From NCBI RefSeq assembly GCF_002845275.2, contig NZ_CP088149.1, positions 1,794,501-1,858,500 on the forward strand: a stretch of 64,000 nucleotides of DNA, read 5' to 3'. Below are positions 1-9,733 of the stretch, piece after piece; the stretch's first letter is position 1; each line of letters opens with the position of its first letter. Under the pieces are notes generated by a model, which saw only the letters and a list, made by a program, of their open reading frames with translations, was not told the DNA's origin and searched no databases. This DNA comes from Pseudomonas sp. S06B 330 (GTDB lineage: Bacteria; Pseudomonadota; Gammaproteobacteria; Pseudomonadales; Pseudomonadaceae). The position numbers were made by a program, and so were the translations under genes.

Positions 1-1
1 C

Positions 2-340
2 ATTGAAAAGGTTCACTACGCCGGGCTGCAGAGCCATCCGCAACACGTGTTGGCGAAAAGCCAGATGAGTGGTTTCGGCGCCGTGGTGAGCTTTGAGGTC
101 AAGGGCGGCAAAGAGGGCGCCTGGCGCTTCATCGATGCCACGCGACTGATTTCGATCACCGCCAACCTGGGTGACAGCAAGACCACCATCACCCACCCGG
201 GCACCACCTCCCACGGCCGTCTGTCGCCGCAGGAACGTGAGGCTGCTGGGATTCGCGACAGCCTGATCCGGGTTGCCGTCGGCCTGGAAGACGTTGCTGA
301 CCTCAAGGCCGACCTGGCCCGTGGTCTGGCGGCGCTGTGA
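2..340 (+). CDS. metZ: O-succinylhomoserine sulfhydrylase, C-terminal part (window-edge partial)
   Basis: This is the last 112 codons of a PLP-dependent Cys/Met-metabolism enzyme; the 5' end lies outside the window. MetZ condenses O-succinylhomoserine with sulfide to give homocysteine in methionine synthesis, in the cytoplasm. The tail carries the family's [14 protein letters not shown] strand, the [19 protein letters not shown] segment that binds the substrate carboxylate and cofactor phosphate region, and the [12 protein letters not shown] helix, which in this combination are typical of pseudomonad MetZ rather than MetB/MetC. The stop codon overlaps the GTG start of the next gene, so the two are probably translationally coupled. 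The PLP lysine is not in the window, so this rests on C-terminal motifs only. Confidence 0.88.
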   Translation: MEKVHYAGLQSHPQHVLAKSQMSGFGAVVSFEVKGGKEGAWRFIDATRLISITANLGDSKTTITHPGTTSHGRLSPQEREAAGIRDSLIRVAVGLEDVADLKADLARGLAAL

Positions 341-1110
341 TCGACTGGTCAGTGGGCGACAGCAGCCATAACGGCCGCGTCGCCCTGGTGACCGGTGCGG
401 CACGGGGGATCGGCTTGGGCATTGCTGCCTGGCTGATCGCCGAAGGCTGGCAGGTGGTGCTCACCGATCTCGATCGTGGACGCGGCGCCAAGGCGGCCAA
501 AGTGCTCGGCGACAATGCCTGGTTCATCGGCATGGACGTTGCCGATGAAACCCAAGTCAAGACCGCGGTGGCCGAAGTGCTTGGTCAGTTCGGTCGACTT
601 GACGCGCTGGTGTGCAATGCCGCTGTCGCCGATCCGCATAACACCACCCTGGAAACCCTGAGCCTTGCGCACTGGAACCGGGTGCTGGCGGTCAACCTTG
701 GTGGGCCGATGCTGCTGGCCAAGCACTGTGCGCCGTATTTGCGCGCTCACGGTGGCGCTATCGTCAATCTGGCCTCCACCCGCGCCGCGCAATCGGAACC
801 CGACACCGAAGCCTATGCGGCGAGCAAGGGCGGCCTGCTGGCGCTCACGCATGCCCTGGCCATGAGTCTGGGGCCGGAGATCCGGGTCAATGCGGTCAGC
901 CCTGGCTGGATCGATGCCCGTGATCCTTCTGAGCGTCGTGCCGAGCCGCTGAGCGAAGCAGACCATGCGCAGCATCCAGCGGGCAGGGTAGGGACAGTAG
1001 AAGACGTGGCAGCCATGGTTGCCTGGCTGTTGTCGCGCAATGCCGGCTTTGTCACTGGCCAGGAGTTCGTGGTCGACGGCGGTATGACCAAGAAGATGAT
1101 CTACAAGTAA
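337..1110 (+). CDS. SDR family NAD(P)-dependent oxidoreductase
   Basis: A 257-residue classical short-chain dehydrogenase/reductase. The cofactor motif TGAARGIG is at residues 19-26, the structural NAA motif follows near residue 88, and the catalytic YxxxK is Y160-K164 (AYAASKGG) with a serine in the preceding strand (NLASTRAA). The C-terminal region has the PGWID turn and ends in the usual GQEFVVDGG strand. The start is taken as GTG at 337, overlapping the metZ stop codon; no later in-frame start keeps the whole Rossmann strand as well. The substrate cannot be read from the sequence. Linkage to metZ is positional only and is not enough to assign a role in sulfur metabolism. Confidence 0.9.
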   Translation: MIDWSVGDSSHNGRVALVTGAARGIGLGIAAWLIAEGWQVVLTDLDRGRGAKAAKVLGDNAWFIGMDVADETQVKTAVAEVLGQFGRLDALVCNAAVADPHNTTLETLSLAHWNRVLAVNLGGPMLLAKHCAPYLRAHGGAIVNLASTRAAQSEPDTEAYAASKGGLLALTHALAMSLGPEIRVNAVSPGWIDARDPSERRAEPLSEADHAQHPAGRVGTVEDVAAMVAWLLSRNAGFVTGQEFVVDGGMTKKMIYK

Positions 1111-1153
1111 CAACGCTTTTTTGCCCTTTTTGAAAAAAACTTCAACAGGGGTA

Positions 1154-1182
1154 TTGACTTAGCATCGATACCTGCGTAAATT
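1154..1182 (+). promoter_or_regulatory. Predicted sigma-70 promoter of the tRNA cluster
   Basis: TTGACT at 1154-1159 and TAAATT at 1177-1182 are separated by 17 bp, about 23 bp upstream of the tRNA-Val gene. This fits a strong vegetative promoter reading into the tRNA genes. Both elements match the consensus well by eye; the start site has not been mapped. Confidence 0.6.
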
Positions 1183-1204
1183 TCGCCACCTCAGCGAAGC
1201 ACAC

Positions 1205-1280
1205 GGGTGATTAGCTCAGCCGGGAGAGCATCTGCCTTACAAGCAGAGGGTCGGCGGTTCGATCCCGTCATCACCCACCA
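1205..1280 (+). tRNA. tRNA-Val (anticodon TAC)
   Basis: A full cloverleaf can be folded: acceptor GGGTGAT pairs with ATCACCC, the D-loop is AGCTCAGCCGGGAGAGC, the anticodon loop CTTACAA is closed by TCTGC/GCAGA, the T-arm contains GGTTCGATCC, and CCA is encoded at the 3' end. The anticodon TAC reads valine codons. It is first in a cluster with three tRNA-Asp genes and sits just after the predicted promoter. Confidence 0.96.
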
Positions 1281-1356
1281 CTTCCTGAGATGTTCCTGAC
1301 CCGACACTTTCGCAAGAAGGTGTTATCAGAGAGGAACCGGACGCAAGTCCATATGC

Positions 1357-1433
1357 GCAGCGGTAGTTCAGTCGGTTAGAATACCGGCCTGTCACGCCGG
1401 GGGTCGCGGGTTCGAGTCCCGTCCGCTGCGCCA
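1357..1433 (+). tRNA. tRNA-Asp (anticodon GTC), copy 1
   Basis: A 77-nt tRNA with acceptor GCAGCGG/CCGCTGC, anticodon loop CTGTCAC, T-arm GGTTCGAGTCC and an encoded CCA. It is identical in sequence to the two copies that follow. The spacer to the tRNA-Val is 76 bp, with no obvious terminator between them, so they are likely one transcript. Confidence 0.97.
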
Positions 1434-1532
1434 CTTTTCTCCAGATCGGTTTTAGGACCGGTTTGAGGTCCGAAGGCACCGAAGCCTTCAGGCCAGATCC
1501 CAGTTTCAACCAAGCGAAAGCTTGTGCGATAC

Positions 1533-1609
1533 GCAGCGGTAGTTCAGTCGGTTAGAATACCGGCCTGTCACGCCGGGGGTCGCGGGTTCGAGTCCCGTCC
1601 GCTGCGCCA
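1533..1609 (+). tRNA. tRNA-Asp (anticodon GTC), copy 2
   Basis: Identical to copy 1 over all 77 nt, including the encoded CCA and the GTC anticodon. It is followed by a hairpin with a T-run at about 1652-1676 that could end or attenuate the transcript. Confidence 0.97.
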
Positions 1610-1651
1610 TATTCGCTTCGAGGCCCTTGAACTCCTCGAAGCAACAAAGAG

Positions 1652-1676
1652 AGCGACCTAAGGTTCGCTTTTTTTG
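1652..1676 (+). terminator. Hairpin with T-tract between tRNA-Asp copies 2 and 3
   Basis: AGCGACC and GGTTCGCT form an imperfect stem (one bulge or mismatch) around TAA, directly followed by a run of seven or more T. It resembles the stronger terminator after copy 3 in stem sequence and in the following GTGCCTG, which suggests the tRNA-plus-terminator unit was duplicated. Confidence 0.6.
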
Positions 1677-1721
1677 TGCCTGAGATCAGCGGTTGTTTCG
1701 CCATCCAGGTCTGCACGACAC

Positions 1722-1798
1722 GCAGCGGTAGTTCAGTCGGTTAGAATACCGGCCTGTCACGCCGGGGGTCGCGGGTTCGAGTCCCGTCCGCTGCGCCA
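1722..1798 (+). tRNA. tRNA-Asp (anticodon GTC), copy 3
   Basis: Third identical 77-nt tRNA-Asp copy with encoded CCA. A perfect-stem terminator follows within 15 bp. Confidence 0.97.
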
Positions 1799-1810
1799 TA
1801 TTGAAGTAAC

Positions 1811-1840
1811 AAAAAAAGCGACCTTCAGGTCGCTTTTTTT
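1811..1840 (+). terminator. Rho-independent terminator of the tRNA cluster
   Basis: AAAAAAAGCGACCT, a TC turn, and AGGTCGCTTTTTTT form a near-perfect hairpin with a 7-T tail. The flanking A-run makes it usable on both strands, so it may also protect the tRNA operon from the opposite-strand pseudogene downstream. Confidence 0.88.
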
Positions 1841-1854
1841 GTGCCTGTCTTCTT

Positions 1855-1905
1855 GTAGCCGCTGCCGAGGTACGAGGCTGCGATCGACTGCAGGGCAGTC
1901 GCAAC
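1855..1905. repeat. REP element, family A (GTAGCCGCTGCCG type)
   Basis: This has the same core as the elements at 25338-25390 and 37885-38000: GTAGCCGCTGCCG, then a GGCTG-GATCG stretch, then CGACTGC-AGG-GCAGTCG, which forms a hairpin. Such extragenic palindromes are typical of Pseudomonas intergenic DNA. It lies between the tRNA terminator and the decayed chemoreceptor. Confidence 0.75.
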
Positions 1906-1947
1906 TCGGTCACCTCGTTGTGTCTGACGACTCGAGGTGGCCAGGTT

Positions 1948-2490
1948 TTACGCCTTTGGATGCAGCTCAATGCCAGCCTCATTGGCCAGCTGCACTGTGG
2001 TTTCGACCATCTGATGGCTGCTGTGCATCATTTCAGCAGCCTTCTGTGCGCCCTGTTGCAGCGAGACGATCAGCGCCTCAATCTGCGCTGTGGACTGCTG
2101 AGTACGTTGGGCCGGGCCACGTACTTCATCAGCGACCACGGCGAAGCCGCGACCGGCCTCACCAGCCCGCGCGGCTTCGATGGCGGCGTTGAGCGCCAGC
2201 AAGTTGGTTTGTTCGGCGTTGCGCGCGACCTCCTGGACGGTGGCAACCATTTCGCTCATGGCCGTCGCCACCTGGTCAGTCTCGACTTTCTGGCTGTTGA
2301 TGCCGGCGTAGTCGGACATTGCTCGGGGAAAAGTGCGATCGTTGTGCAAGCGCCGGGCGGCAGGAGGAATTAATTCAAGGTTTTTCGACCGCCGGTGGCC
2401 TTGGTCATCAGCCTGATTTGCGGGCTCGTTGATGAATTTTCTATGGTGATCGTCCAGCTGCGGTTTCGGTGATCCGCCGATGTGATGCAC
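1948..2490 (-). pseudogene. Methyl-accepting chemotaxis protein remnant
   Basis: The C-terminal half of this 180-codon frame (about 1948-2290) is clearly chemoreceptor signalling domain: [19 protein letters not shown], then the highly conserved hairpin tip [20 protein letters not shown] and FAVVADEVR. Chemoreceptors need a periplasmic or PAS sensor, membrane spans and a HAMP domain upstream; none is present. The motif EVARNA runs directly into EQTNLL, whereas intact receptors have roughly 60 residues of coiled coil between these two, so there is also an internal in-frame deletion. The usual DEVRxLAQRT is changed to [10 protein letters not shown]. About 200 bases upstream show no recognisable receptor sequence. 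A non-functional remnant is the best reading. Confidence 0.8.
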
Positions 2491-2523
2491 AATAGGCGTC
2501 GAACGTTTTACTCAGGATTTGCA

Positions 2524-3390
2524 ATGTCAAAGTCAACCGTCTTCAGTGCACTCGGGCTGGCCCTTGTGCTGGCGGGTGTTTCCGGCTGTTCTTCGAAGAA
2601 AGCTGCCATCTACGAACACGAGAATTTCGACGACTCGGGTACCTTTTCGCGCAACTTCCCGGTCAGCGAAGCCGGTTCGTGCGAAGCGGCCCGCCGCGCA
2701 CTGCTCAGCCAGGGCTATATCATCACCAGTAGCGATGCTGGGCAGGTCAACGGCAACAAGAGCTTTCAGCAGACCGGCGACTCGCACCTGCAGATCAGTT
2801 TCAACGTGGTCTGCGCCCGCGACAGCGGCGATGAGCAGCGCTCGACCATATTCGCCAACGCCCTGCAAGACCGCTATGCGCTGAAAAAATCCAATACCTC
2901 GGCCAGCCTCGGCGTTGGCATCCTTGGCTCGGTCTCGATGCCGATCGGCTCGACGGATGACTCGATGGTCAAAGTTGCCAGTGAGACGGTGACTTCGGCC
3001 AAGTTTTACGAGCGCTACTTCGCCCTGGTAGAAAGCTTCTTACCCAAAGAACAGAAGAAAAAGATTTCGCTGAAAAAGCCGGTAGAAAAGCCTGCGCCAG
3101 CGCTGGGTATGCCTGAGGCCAGCCCTGCACCAGACGCTGCTACCTTGGCGCCGGTCCCAGCGCCTGCGCCAGTGCCGCCGGTCATTGAGCCGGCCCCTGC
3201 GCCGCAGGCACCCGCTGCCGAGGCTGCCGCAGCGCCGGTGGTGGATGACAGCAAGGGGTCGATGCCGGTGGCGCCGCCGGTCGATACGGCACCGATCAAT
3301 GTCGAGCAGCCAGCGCCTGCTGCGGCTGAGCCCGTTTCGACAGAAGTGCCGGTGGTGCCTGCCAACAACGCTGAGCAAGCACCCCAGTAA
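2524..3390 (+). CDS. Predicted lipoprotein, DUF2242-like
   Basis: A 288-residue exported protein. The start is ATG 2524, with AGGA a few bases upstream; a longer in-frame reading from 2482 would bury the signal peptide. Residues 1-21 are a lipoprotein signal with lipobox V-S-G-C22. Residues about 25-185 form a globular domain that resembles DUF2242 (ENFDDSGTFSRNF and SCEAARRALLSQGY motifs). From about residue 190 to the end the chain is rich in Pro, Ala and Val, a low-complexity tail that probably spans the periplasm or peptidoglycan layer. The role is unknown. It stands alone between a pseudogene and non-coding DNA. Confidence 0.82.
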   Translation: MSKSTVFSALGLALVLAGVSGCSSKKAAIYEHENFDDSGTFSRNFPVSEAGSCEAARRALLSQGYIITSSDAGQVNGNKSFQQTGDSHLQISFNVVCARDSGDEQRSTIFANALQDRYALKKSNTSASLGVGILGSVSMPIGSTDDSMVKVASETVTSAKFYERYFALVESFLPKEQKKKISLKKPVEKPAPALGMPEASPAPDAATLAPVPAPAPVPPVIEPAPAPQAPAAEAAAAPVVDDSKGSMPVAPPVDTAPINVEQPAPAAAEPVSTEVPVVPANNAEQAPQ

Positions 3391-3731
3391 CGCACCGGTA
3401 ATTTTGCTTCTTCGCGAATTGTTGGGGTAGGTGGGGTTGGGCTTCGGTGTTCAGAGCGCGAGCTTATCCAGTCGATGTGGCAATGCTGATGGCCCCTTCC
3501 GCCCTTACGGCGGCCTCCTGAAGTCGCAGTCTGTAGCGCCTGAGCTTGCCTGTAACTTCGCGACTTCAGAAGGAGGCCAAGAGCACTTTCCCCCGAAATC
3601 TGTGGAACATCGTAATTTTCGCCTTTGCTGCTACGTTGTGTTGATGAGTGTCATTGTCATTTTTCTTTCATCGCGCCACTTTAGGCTCGATGACGAATCA
3701 ATGAAATGAATGAGAAACGACGGAGCAGACG
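3391..3731. other. Non-coding gap of about 340 bp
   Basis: No convincing gene is seen. It contains a long imperfect inverted repeat (3512-3578, listed separately) and an AT-richer stretch from about 3600 to 3720 just before the 28-codon gene. The only in-frame open stretch (3431-3709) has no family-like sequence and runs through the inverted repeat, so it is not called. Confidence 0.5.
3512..3578. repeat. Long imperfect inverted repeat
   Basis: The left arm GGCCTCCTGAAGTCGC (3512-3527) pairs with the right arm GCGACTTCAGAAGGAGGCC (3560-3578), with a 3-base bulge in the right arm, around a 32-nt loop. It differs from the REP families in this window. The lack of a T-tract argues against a simple terminator. 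Confidence 0.6.
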
Positions 3732-3818
3732 ATGGACGACTATCAAGAAGAATTACTCGAATTGCGCGCGTTCGAGCTTGACCCACCCGAGCCTGCCGAA
3801 GACGCCACCGAGCTGTAA
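3732..3818 (+). CDS. 28-residue acidic small protein
   Basis: The frame ATG 3732 to TAA 3816-3818 encodes MDDYQEELLELRAFELDPPE followed by PAEDATEL. GGAG is correctly spaced upstream (GACGGAGCAGACG-ATG). Eleven of 28 residues are Asp or Glu, with no Cys, signal or membrane segment. It ends 2 bp before the convergent AraC gene's stop codon. Short acidic frames of this type occur in pseudomonads, but I cannot name a family. The ribosome-binding site, start codon and regular codon use support it as a real gene. Confidence 0.55.
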   Translation: MDDYQEELLELRAFELDPPEPAEDATEL

Positions 3819-3820
3819 TC

Positions 3821-4861
3821 TCAGCCGGTACGCCGCTGGCTGCGGCGAAAGGCTCCAGGGGTCATGCTGTTCCAGCGCTTGAACGCACGCTGGAACGCTT
3901 CGGCCGAAGCAAAGCCGAGCAGATAGGCAATCTCGCCAAAGGCCAGTTCCGTGTCGCGAATATAGGCCATGGCCAGGTCGCGGCGGGTATCGTTGAGGAT
4001 GGCGCGATACTGCGTGCCTTCCTCGGCCAACTTGCGCCGCAGTGTCCAGGTCGGCAGTTGCAGGTGTTGCGCCACTTCCTCCAAATCAGGTTCTTGCCCG
4101 CCATTGAGCAGTGGTCCGAGCAAATGGGCGATACGTTCGCTCAAGCTGCGGATTCGTGTGCGTTGTTCCAGTTCTGCTTCACACAAATTGAGCAAATGCC
4201 GCCAAGTGCTCGGGCAGTGCGCCGGGTTGCGTAGCGCAAGGCTCGCGCGATTGAGCCGCAGTTGATTGGTCTGTGCAGCAAAGTGCACGGGATTGCTGCA
4301 CAACGCCTGGTAGTCGGCAGCGTAGGCGGGCGTCTCGAATTCGATGTCTAGCCGTTCGGCCATTAGGCTCACCCCGGCCAGGTTCGACAACTGCGCCAGC
4401 CAGCCAGCCAGTAGCGAATCGACCACAAAACGGTTGTAGTCGTTATAAGGGCTGATGGAGTAGAAGCGCAGCCATGCTCCTGTACTGTCTTCATGGAAAC
4501 TCGAACGACCGCGGTAGTTGGCGGCGTACAACGGCTCGAAACGCAACAGGGTACGCGCGGCCTCACCGACGGTGGGCGCCTGCGCCGCGGTGACACCGGC
4601 CAGGCCAGCCTGGCTCAGGCGGCTGATGGCACCCATCTGCAAGCCCAGGGCCGGATCGCCGGTCAGTTCGATGGCGGCATGGCCCAGGTGCATGTAACGC
4701 GGGATGGACAGGCGAGCACCGGCCTCACCCAGGCGTGCAGCGTCCAGGCCATAGCGCTGCAACAGCGTTGTGGGCTCGATACCGCGCTGCTGCAGGGTTT
4801 CACTAAGGCTCTGGATAAAACCGACTGAGAGGTCGCCGAGGCGCATCCGTGGGCGGTTCAT
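3821..4861 (-). CDS. AraC family transcriptional regulator
   Basis: 346 residues. The N-terminal two thirds (about 20-220) look like the Arabinose_bd ligand-sensing domain found in OruR/ArgR-type pseudomonad regulators (RYGLDAARL, ALGLQMG, ANYRGRSSF). The C-terminal 100 residues are a double helix-turn-helix with the hallmarks VAQHLQLPTWTLRRKLAEEG and FGEIAYLLGFASAEAFQRAF, ending in the AraC signature (MTPGAFRR). It probably activates a nearby or distant catabolic gene. The closest same-strand upstream gene is the nitrilase-fold protein, 7 bp away, so the pair is likely co-transcribed. The effector is unknown. Confidence 0.92.
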   Translation of the reverse strand: MNRPRMRLGDLSVGFIQSLSETLQQRGIEPTTLLQRYGLDAARLGEAGARLSIPRYMHLGHAAIELTGDPALGLQMGAISRLSQAGLAGVTAAQAPTVGEAARTLLRFEPLYAANYRGRSSFHEDSTGAWLRFYSISPYNDYNRFVVDSLLAGWLAQLSNLAGVSLMAERLDIEFETPAYAADYQALCSNPVHFAAQTNQLRLNRASLALRNPAHCPSTWRHLLNLCEAELEQRTRIRSLSERIAHLLGPLLNGGQEPDLEEVAQHLQLPTWTLRRKLAEEGTQYRAILNDTRRDLAMAYIRDTELAFGEIAYLLGFASAEAFQRAFKRWNSMTPGAFRRSQRRTG

Positions 4862-4868
4862 GGCCGTA

Positions 4869-5990
4869 TTACAGCCACAGGTTCAGCAAGCGCGCACCAC
4901 TGGCGTGGTTGCCGTTCAGGTTGAGGCCACCGCGATTGGCGAAGCCCTGGCCCTCGGCGACGACATCCCAGAAACGTCCACGCAGAAACACACTCATGCT
5001 GCTCATGTCGCCGGGATTGGCGTGCAGGGTCAGTTGCTGCCAGGCCTGGGCTTCGCTGACTTCGCCGGGTTTGAGCGGCAGAGAGGCGGCCAAGGGTTGA
5101 TGGCGATTGCCGCGCCAGGGCGCGTTCCAGCTGTCCTTGCCACCCAGGAACGCCGGGTTGGCGATGAACTGTACTGACTGATTAGCCAATTGCTGCTGAT
5201 TGCTCGGGTACCAGCTATCGCTGCCAATCAAGACGCCCAGGCGTCCGGCTGGGGTCTGCACAACTTGCGGTGGCTGGTCGGTGCCACTGTCGATGTAGCG
5301 GCGCACATCGCTGTCCGGGTGTTGCTGGCGTTGCGGCTGGCCGAGTATCGAGCCGTCGCCGGCAAACACCAGGCTACTGTTGTACAAAGCGCCTGAGCCG
5401 GCCCGCAGTGTGCCTTTCTCGACATAGGGAGATGGCAAGACGATTGAGCCTGCTACCAGGGTGACGCCGAACTCTTTGGCCAGGCCACCGAACAGCTGTT
5501 GGTAGTCGCGGGCCATCTGCTGTGCCTTCATGCGCAGGTGTGCATCGGCGCGCCAGTCGTCGCCCTCGGCGCCAAGCATGGCCAGGCCGTAGCTGATCGG
5601 GTTGCTCACCTCAAGCCATTGCCAGGCCTCACGGCGCTGGGTGACCTGGTACAGCTCGTTCTTTTCGCCTCGCGCCCACAGCCAAGTGCCGATGTGTTCG
5701 GGCAGGATGACAATGGTCCGGGCGCTGACCAGGCCTTGCGCGCGTGCCTGGGTAAGGTAGGCGGCCAACTTGCGGTGCAGGCGCTGCAGGTTTTGGTAAT
5801 CACTGGGGAACAGTTGCGGCTCAACCCCCAGCAGGTTGCCATGGTCGGAGGGGGCGCCTTCGCTCAAGGCCAGCTCGACCCGCAGGTCCGACAGGTAATG
5901 CCCGCTCGGCCGTTGCTCAGTCCAGAACCCATAGCCGCACAGCGCAGCAATGACAACCAGCGCCAAGGCGCTTAACAGAAGTTTTCGCAT
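4869..5990 (-). CDS. Nitrilase-fold (C-N hydrolase superfamily) protein without the catalytic cysteine
   Basis: 373 residues from ATG 5990; an upstream in-frame TTG at 6011 adds seven residues and cannot be excluded. Residues about 1-20 form one hydrophobic helix (signal anchor or uncleaved signal), placing the body in the periplasm. The nitrilase sandwich is visible: the PEHIGTW strand supplies the catalytic Glu, GSIVLPS and GALYNSSLVF are core strands, and GVLIGSDSWYP aligns with the GVLICxDSWYP nucleophile elbow. At that elbow the cysteine is replaced by glycine, and the lysine normally found in the KxHL-type motif is absent (ILGQPQRQQHP). An amidase reaction is therefore doubtful; a binding or structural role is possible. 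It ends 7 bp before the AraC gene. Confidence 0.75.
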   Translation of the reverse strand: MRKLLLSALALVVIAALCGYGFWTEQRPSGHYLSDLRVELALSEGAPSDHGNLLGVEPQLFPSDYQNLQRLHRKLAAYLTQARAQGLVSARTIVILPEHIGTWLWARGEKNELYQVTQRREAWQWLEVSNPISYGLAMLGAEGDDWRADAHLRMKAQQMARDYQQLFGGLAKEFGVTLVAGSIVLPSPYVEKGTLRAGSGALYNSSLVFAGDGSILGQPQRQQHPDSDVRRYIDSGTDQPPQVVQTPAGRLGVLIGSDSWYPSNQQQLANQSVQFIANPAFLGGKDSWNAPWRGNRHQPLAASLPLKPGEVSEAQAWQQLTLHANPGDMSSMSVFLRGRFWDVVAEGQGFANRGGLNLNGNHASGARLLNLWL

Positions 5991-6116
5991 GAAACAGCAC
6001 AGCACCAACAAGGGATTCGGTCCTAAGGGTAGACCTCGGGTGCAGTAGGATCAATAACTTGTCATTTTCGGTCATTGAGCCGCGCGGGCTGGCTCTTTAA
6101 TGTCGTCCACAGATAA

Positions 6117-8219
<2,103 letters not shown>

Positions 8220-8226
8220 GTGTGGC

Positions 8227-8254
8227 GCGCGGCGGGGTGCCGATCCCGCCGCGC
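8227..8254 (+). terminator. GC-rich hairpin after fadH
   Basis: GCGCGGCGGG and CCCGCCGCGC form a perfect 10-bp stem with an 8-nt loop, followed only by TGTTA. Without a T-tract it may be a weak terminator or a 3' mRNA-stabilising structure. Confidence 0.5.
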
Positions 8255-8291
8255 TGTTAGACTGCTGGTTCCTTGAGGCAGTGATCTTTAC

Positions 8292-9188
8292 ATGTTCGCC
8301 TTTGATGCTCTTCCCAATGCCCCCCTGCAGCGACTGGAGCTGAGCTGGTTACGTCGGTTCGGCGTTGAGTTGGCGGTGCTGCGCCTGGACCTGATTGATC
8401 CGCTGATCAGCGGCAATAAGTGGTTCAAACTGCTGGAACACCTGCGTGTGGCCCAACACCTAGCTGCCCCCGGTGTCATCAGCCTGGGGGGCGCTCACTC
8501 CAATCATCTGCACGCGCTGGCAGCTGCCGGTAAACGTTTCGGTTTTGCCACGGCAGGCCTGTTGCGCGGGCATTTTCAGGACACCCCCACAGTGCGTGAT
8601 CTGCACGCCTTTGGCATGCACCTGCATTGGTTGGGCTATGCCGGTTACCGAGCGCGGCATCAGCCGGACTTTTGGCAGCCTTGGCAGAGCCACTACCCGA
8701 ACTGGCACTGCATACCTGAAGGTGGTGGCGGTTCGTTGGGGGTCAAAGGCTGCGCCCTGATTGTTGAGCAGGCTCGCGCACAGTTGGCAACATTGCGGTG
8801 GCCGGACTATGACGGCTGGTGGCTGGCGGCGGGAACAGGCACCACCTTGGCCGGGTTGGTGCTGGCTGAGAGCGGTGCCCATCAAGTGCATGGCGCCTTG
8901 GCCGTGCCAATGGACCATGGCGTCCCTACACAGGTTCAAGCCTTGGCCGGGGCCTATGGATACCGGCTGTACGAAGCCAGTCGCGGCGGTTTTGCCAAGG
9001 TCGATGAGGCCTTGTTGGCGTTTATCGCCGCTTGCGAGGCCGAGTCCGGTGTACCGCTGGAGCCGCTTTACACCGGCAAGGCACTGATGGCCTTGCAACA
9101 ACAGGTGGAGGCGGGTGCCTTTACCCCCGGCACCCGGCTGATTTTCCTGCACAGCGGCGGCCTGCAGGGCCGCCGCGGCTTTGCCTAG
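8292..9188 (+). CDS. 1-aminocyclopropane-1-carboxylate deaminase / D-cysteine desulfhydrase family protein
   Basis: 298 residues of the PLP type-II fold. The N-terminal motif LISGNKWFKLLEHL (residues 38-51) matches the family GNKxRKLE element; the second lysine, K46, is the expected PLP-anchoring residue. GGAHSNHLHALAAAG (about 66-80) is the phosphate/substrate loop and AAGTGTTLAG (about 178-187) the glycine-rich phosphate cup. The sequence does not settle whether the substrate is ACC, D-cysteine or another beta-substituted amino acid; bacterial ACC deaminases are usually longer (near 338), which favours a D-cysteine desulfhydrase-like role. Its stop codon overlaps that of the convergent cytochrome gene. 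Confidence 0.85.
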   Translation: MFAFDALPNAPLQRLELSWLRRFGVELAVLRLDLIDPLISGNKWFKLLEHLRVAQHLAAPGVISLGGAHSNHLHALAAAGKRFGFATAGLLRGHFQDTPTVRDLHAFGMHLHWLGYAGYRARHQPDFWQPWQSHYPNWHCIPEGGGGSLGVKGCALIVEQARAQLATLRWPDYDGWWLAAGTGTTLAGLVLAESGAHQVHGALAVPMDHGVPTQVQALAGAYGYRLYEASRGGFAKVDEALLAFIAACEAESGVPLEPLYTGKALMALQQQVEAGAFTPGTRLIFLHSGGLQGRRGFA

Positions 9189-9733
9189 CCTTTATACGGC
9201 AGCATGCGCACAAGGGTGTTATCGCGCTGCACATAGTGATGGTACAGCCCAGCCAGGGCGTGCAGGCCGATCAGCCAGTAACCCCAGCTGCCAATGCGCT
9301 CGTGCCAGCCCTTGATGAACTTGGCCAGGTCCATATCCGGTGCGATCAGGGCCGGCAGCTCAACGCCATAGAACGGGATAGGTTTGTTCGCCGCGCTGAG
9401 AATCATCCAGCCGGCCAGCGGCAGACCGATCATCAACAAGTACAGGGCCAGATGCATCAAGTGAGCAAGGCCGGTCTGCCAGGCGGGCGGAGCCGGGATG
9501 ATCGGTGGTGTCGGACGGCTCACACGCAGGGCCAGGCGCAACCAGACCAGTACGAACACGGTCAGGCCGAGCATGAAGTGCAAGTCTTTCATCAAGTTGC
9601 GTTCGACGCTGTCTTTGGGAAACAGGCCACGCAGTTCGATCAGGGCATATACGGCCGCCAACAGCACCAGCATTAACCAGTGCAAGGTGATCGACAGGCC
9701 GCTATAGCGGGCCGTAGGTGTCTTCAGGGTCAT
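9185..9733 (-). CDS. Cytochrome b561 (CybB type)
   Basis: 182 residues with four hydrophobic helices, the standard size and layout for the bacterial cytochrome b561 family. Conserved histidines that can bind two b hemes are visible in ITLHWLML (H18), KDLHFMLG (H52), the LMHLALYLL helix and [12 protein letters not shown] near the C terminus. Such inner-membrane proteins pass electrons from quinol, or oxidise superoxide in the E. coli homologue. It is monocistronic and convergent with the PLP enzyme; it is divergent from arsB across 170 bp. Confidence 0.9.
   Translation of the reverse strand: MTLKTPTARYSGLSITLHWLMLVLLAAVYALIELRGLFPKDSVERNLMKDLHFMLGLTVFVLVWLRLALRVSRPTPPIIPAPPAWQTGLAHLMHLALYLLMIGLPLAGWMILSAANKPIPFYGVELPALIAPDMDLAKFIKGWHERIGSWGYWLIGLHALAGLYHHYVQRDNTLVRMLPYKG

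Noticed and set aside
1357..1798. Three regularly spaced identical repeats, suggestive of a CRISPR array
   Set aside because: Each repeat is a complete tRNA-Asp with encoded CCA. Spacers of about 100 bp contain terminators and there are no cas genes.
1674..2192. A 172-codon plus-strand frame across a tRNA gene and REP
   Set aside because: It overlaps tRNA-Asp copy 3, the terminator and the REP; its sequence is not protein-like.
3431..3709. A 92-codon plus-strand frame
   Set aside because: Runs through the inverted repeat, has erratic composition and no likely start; treated as non-coding.
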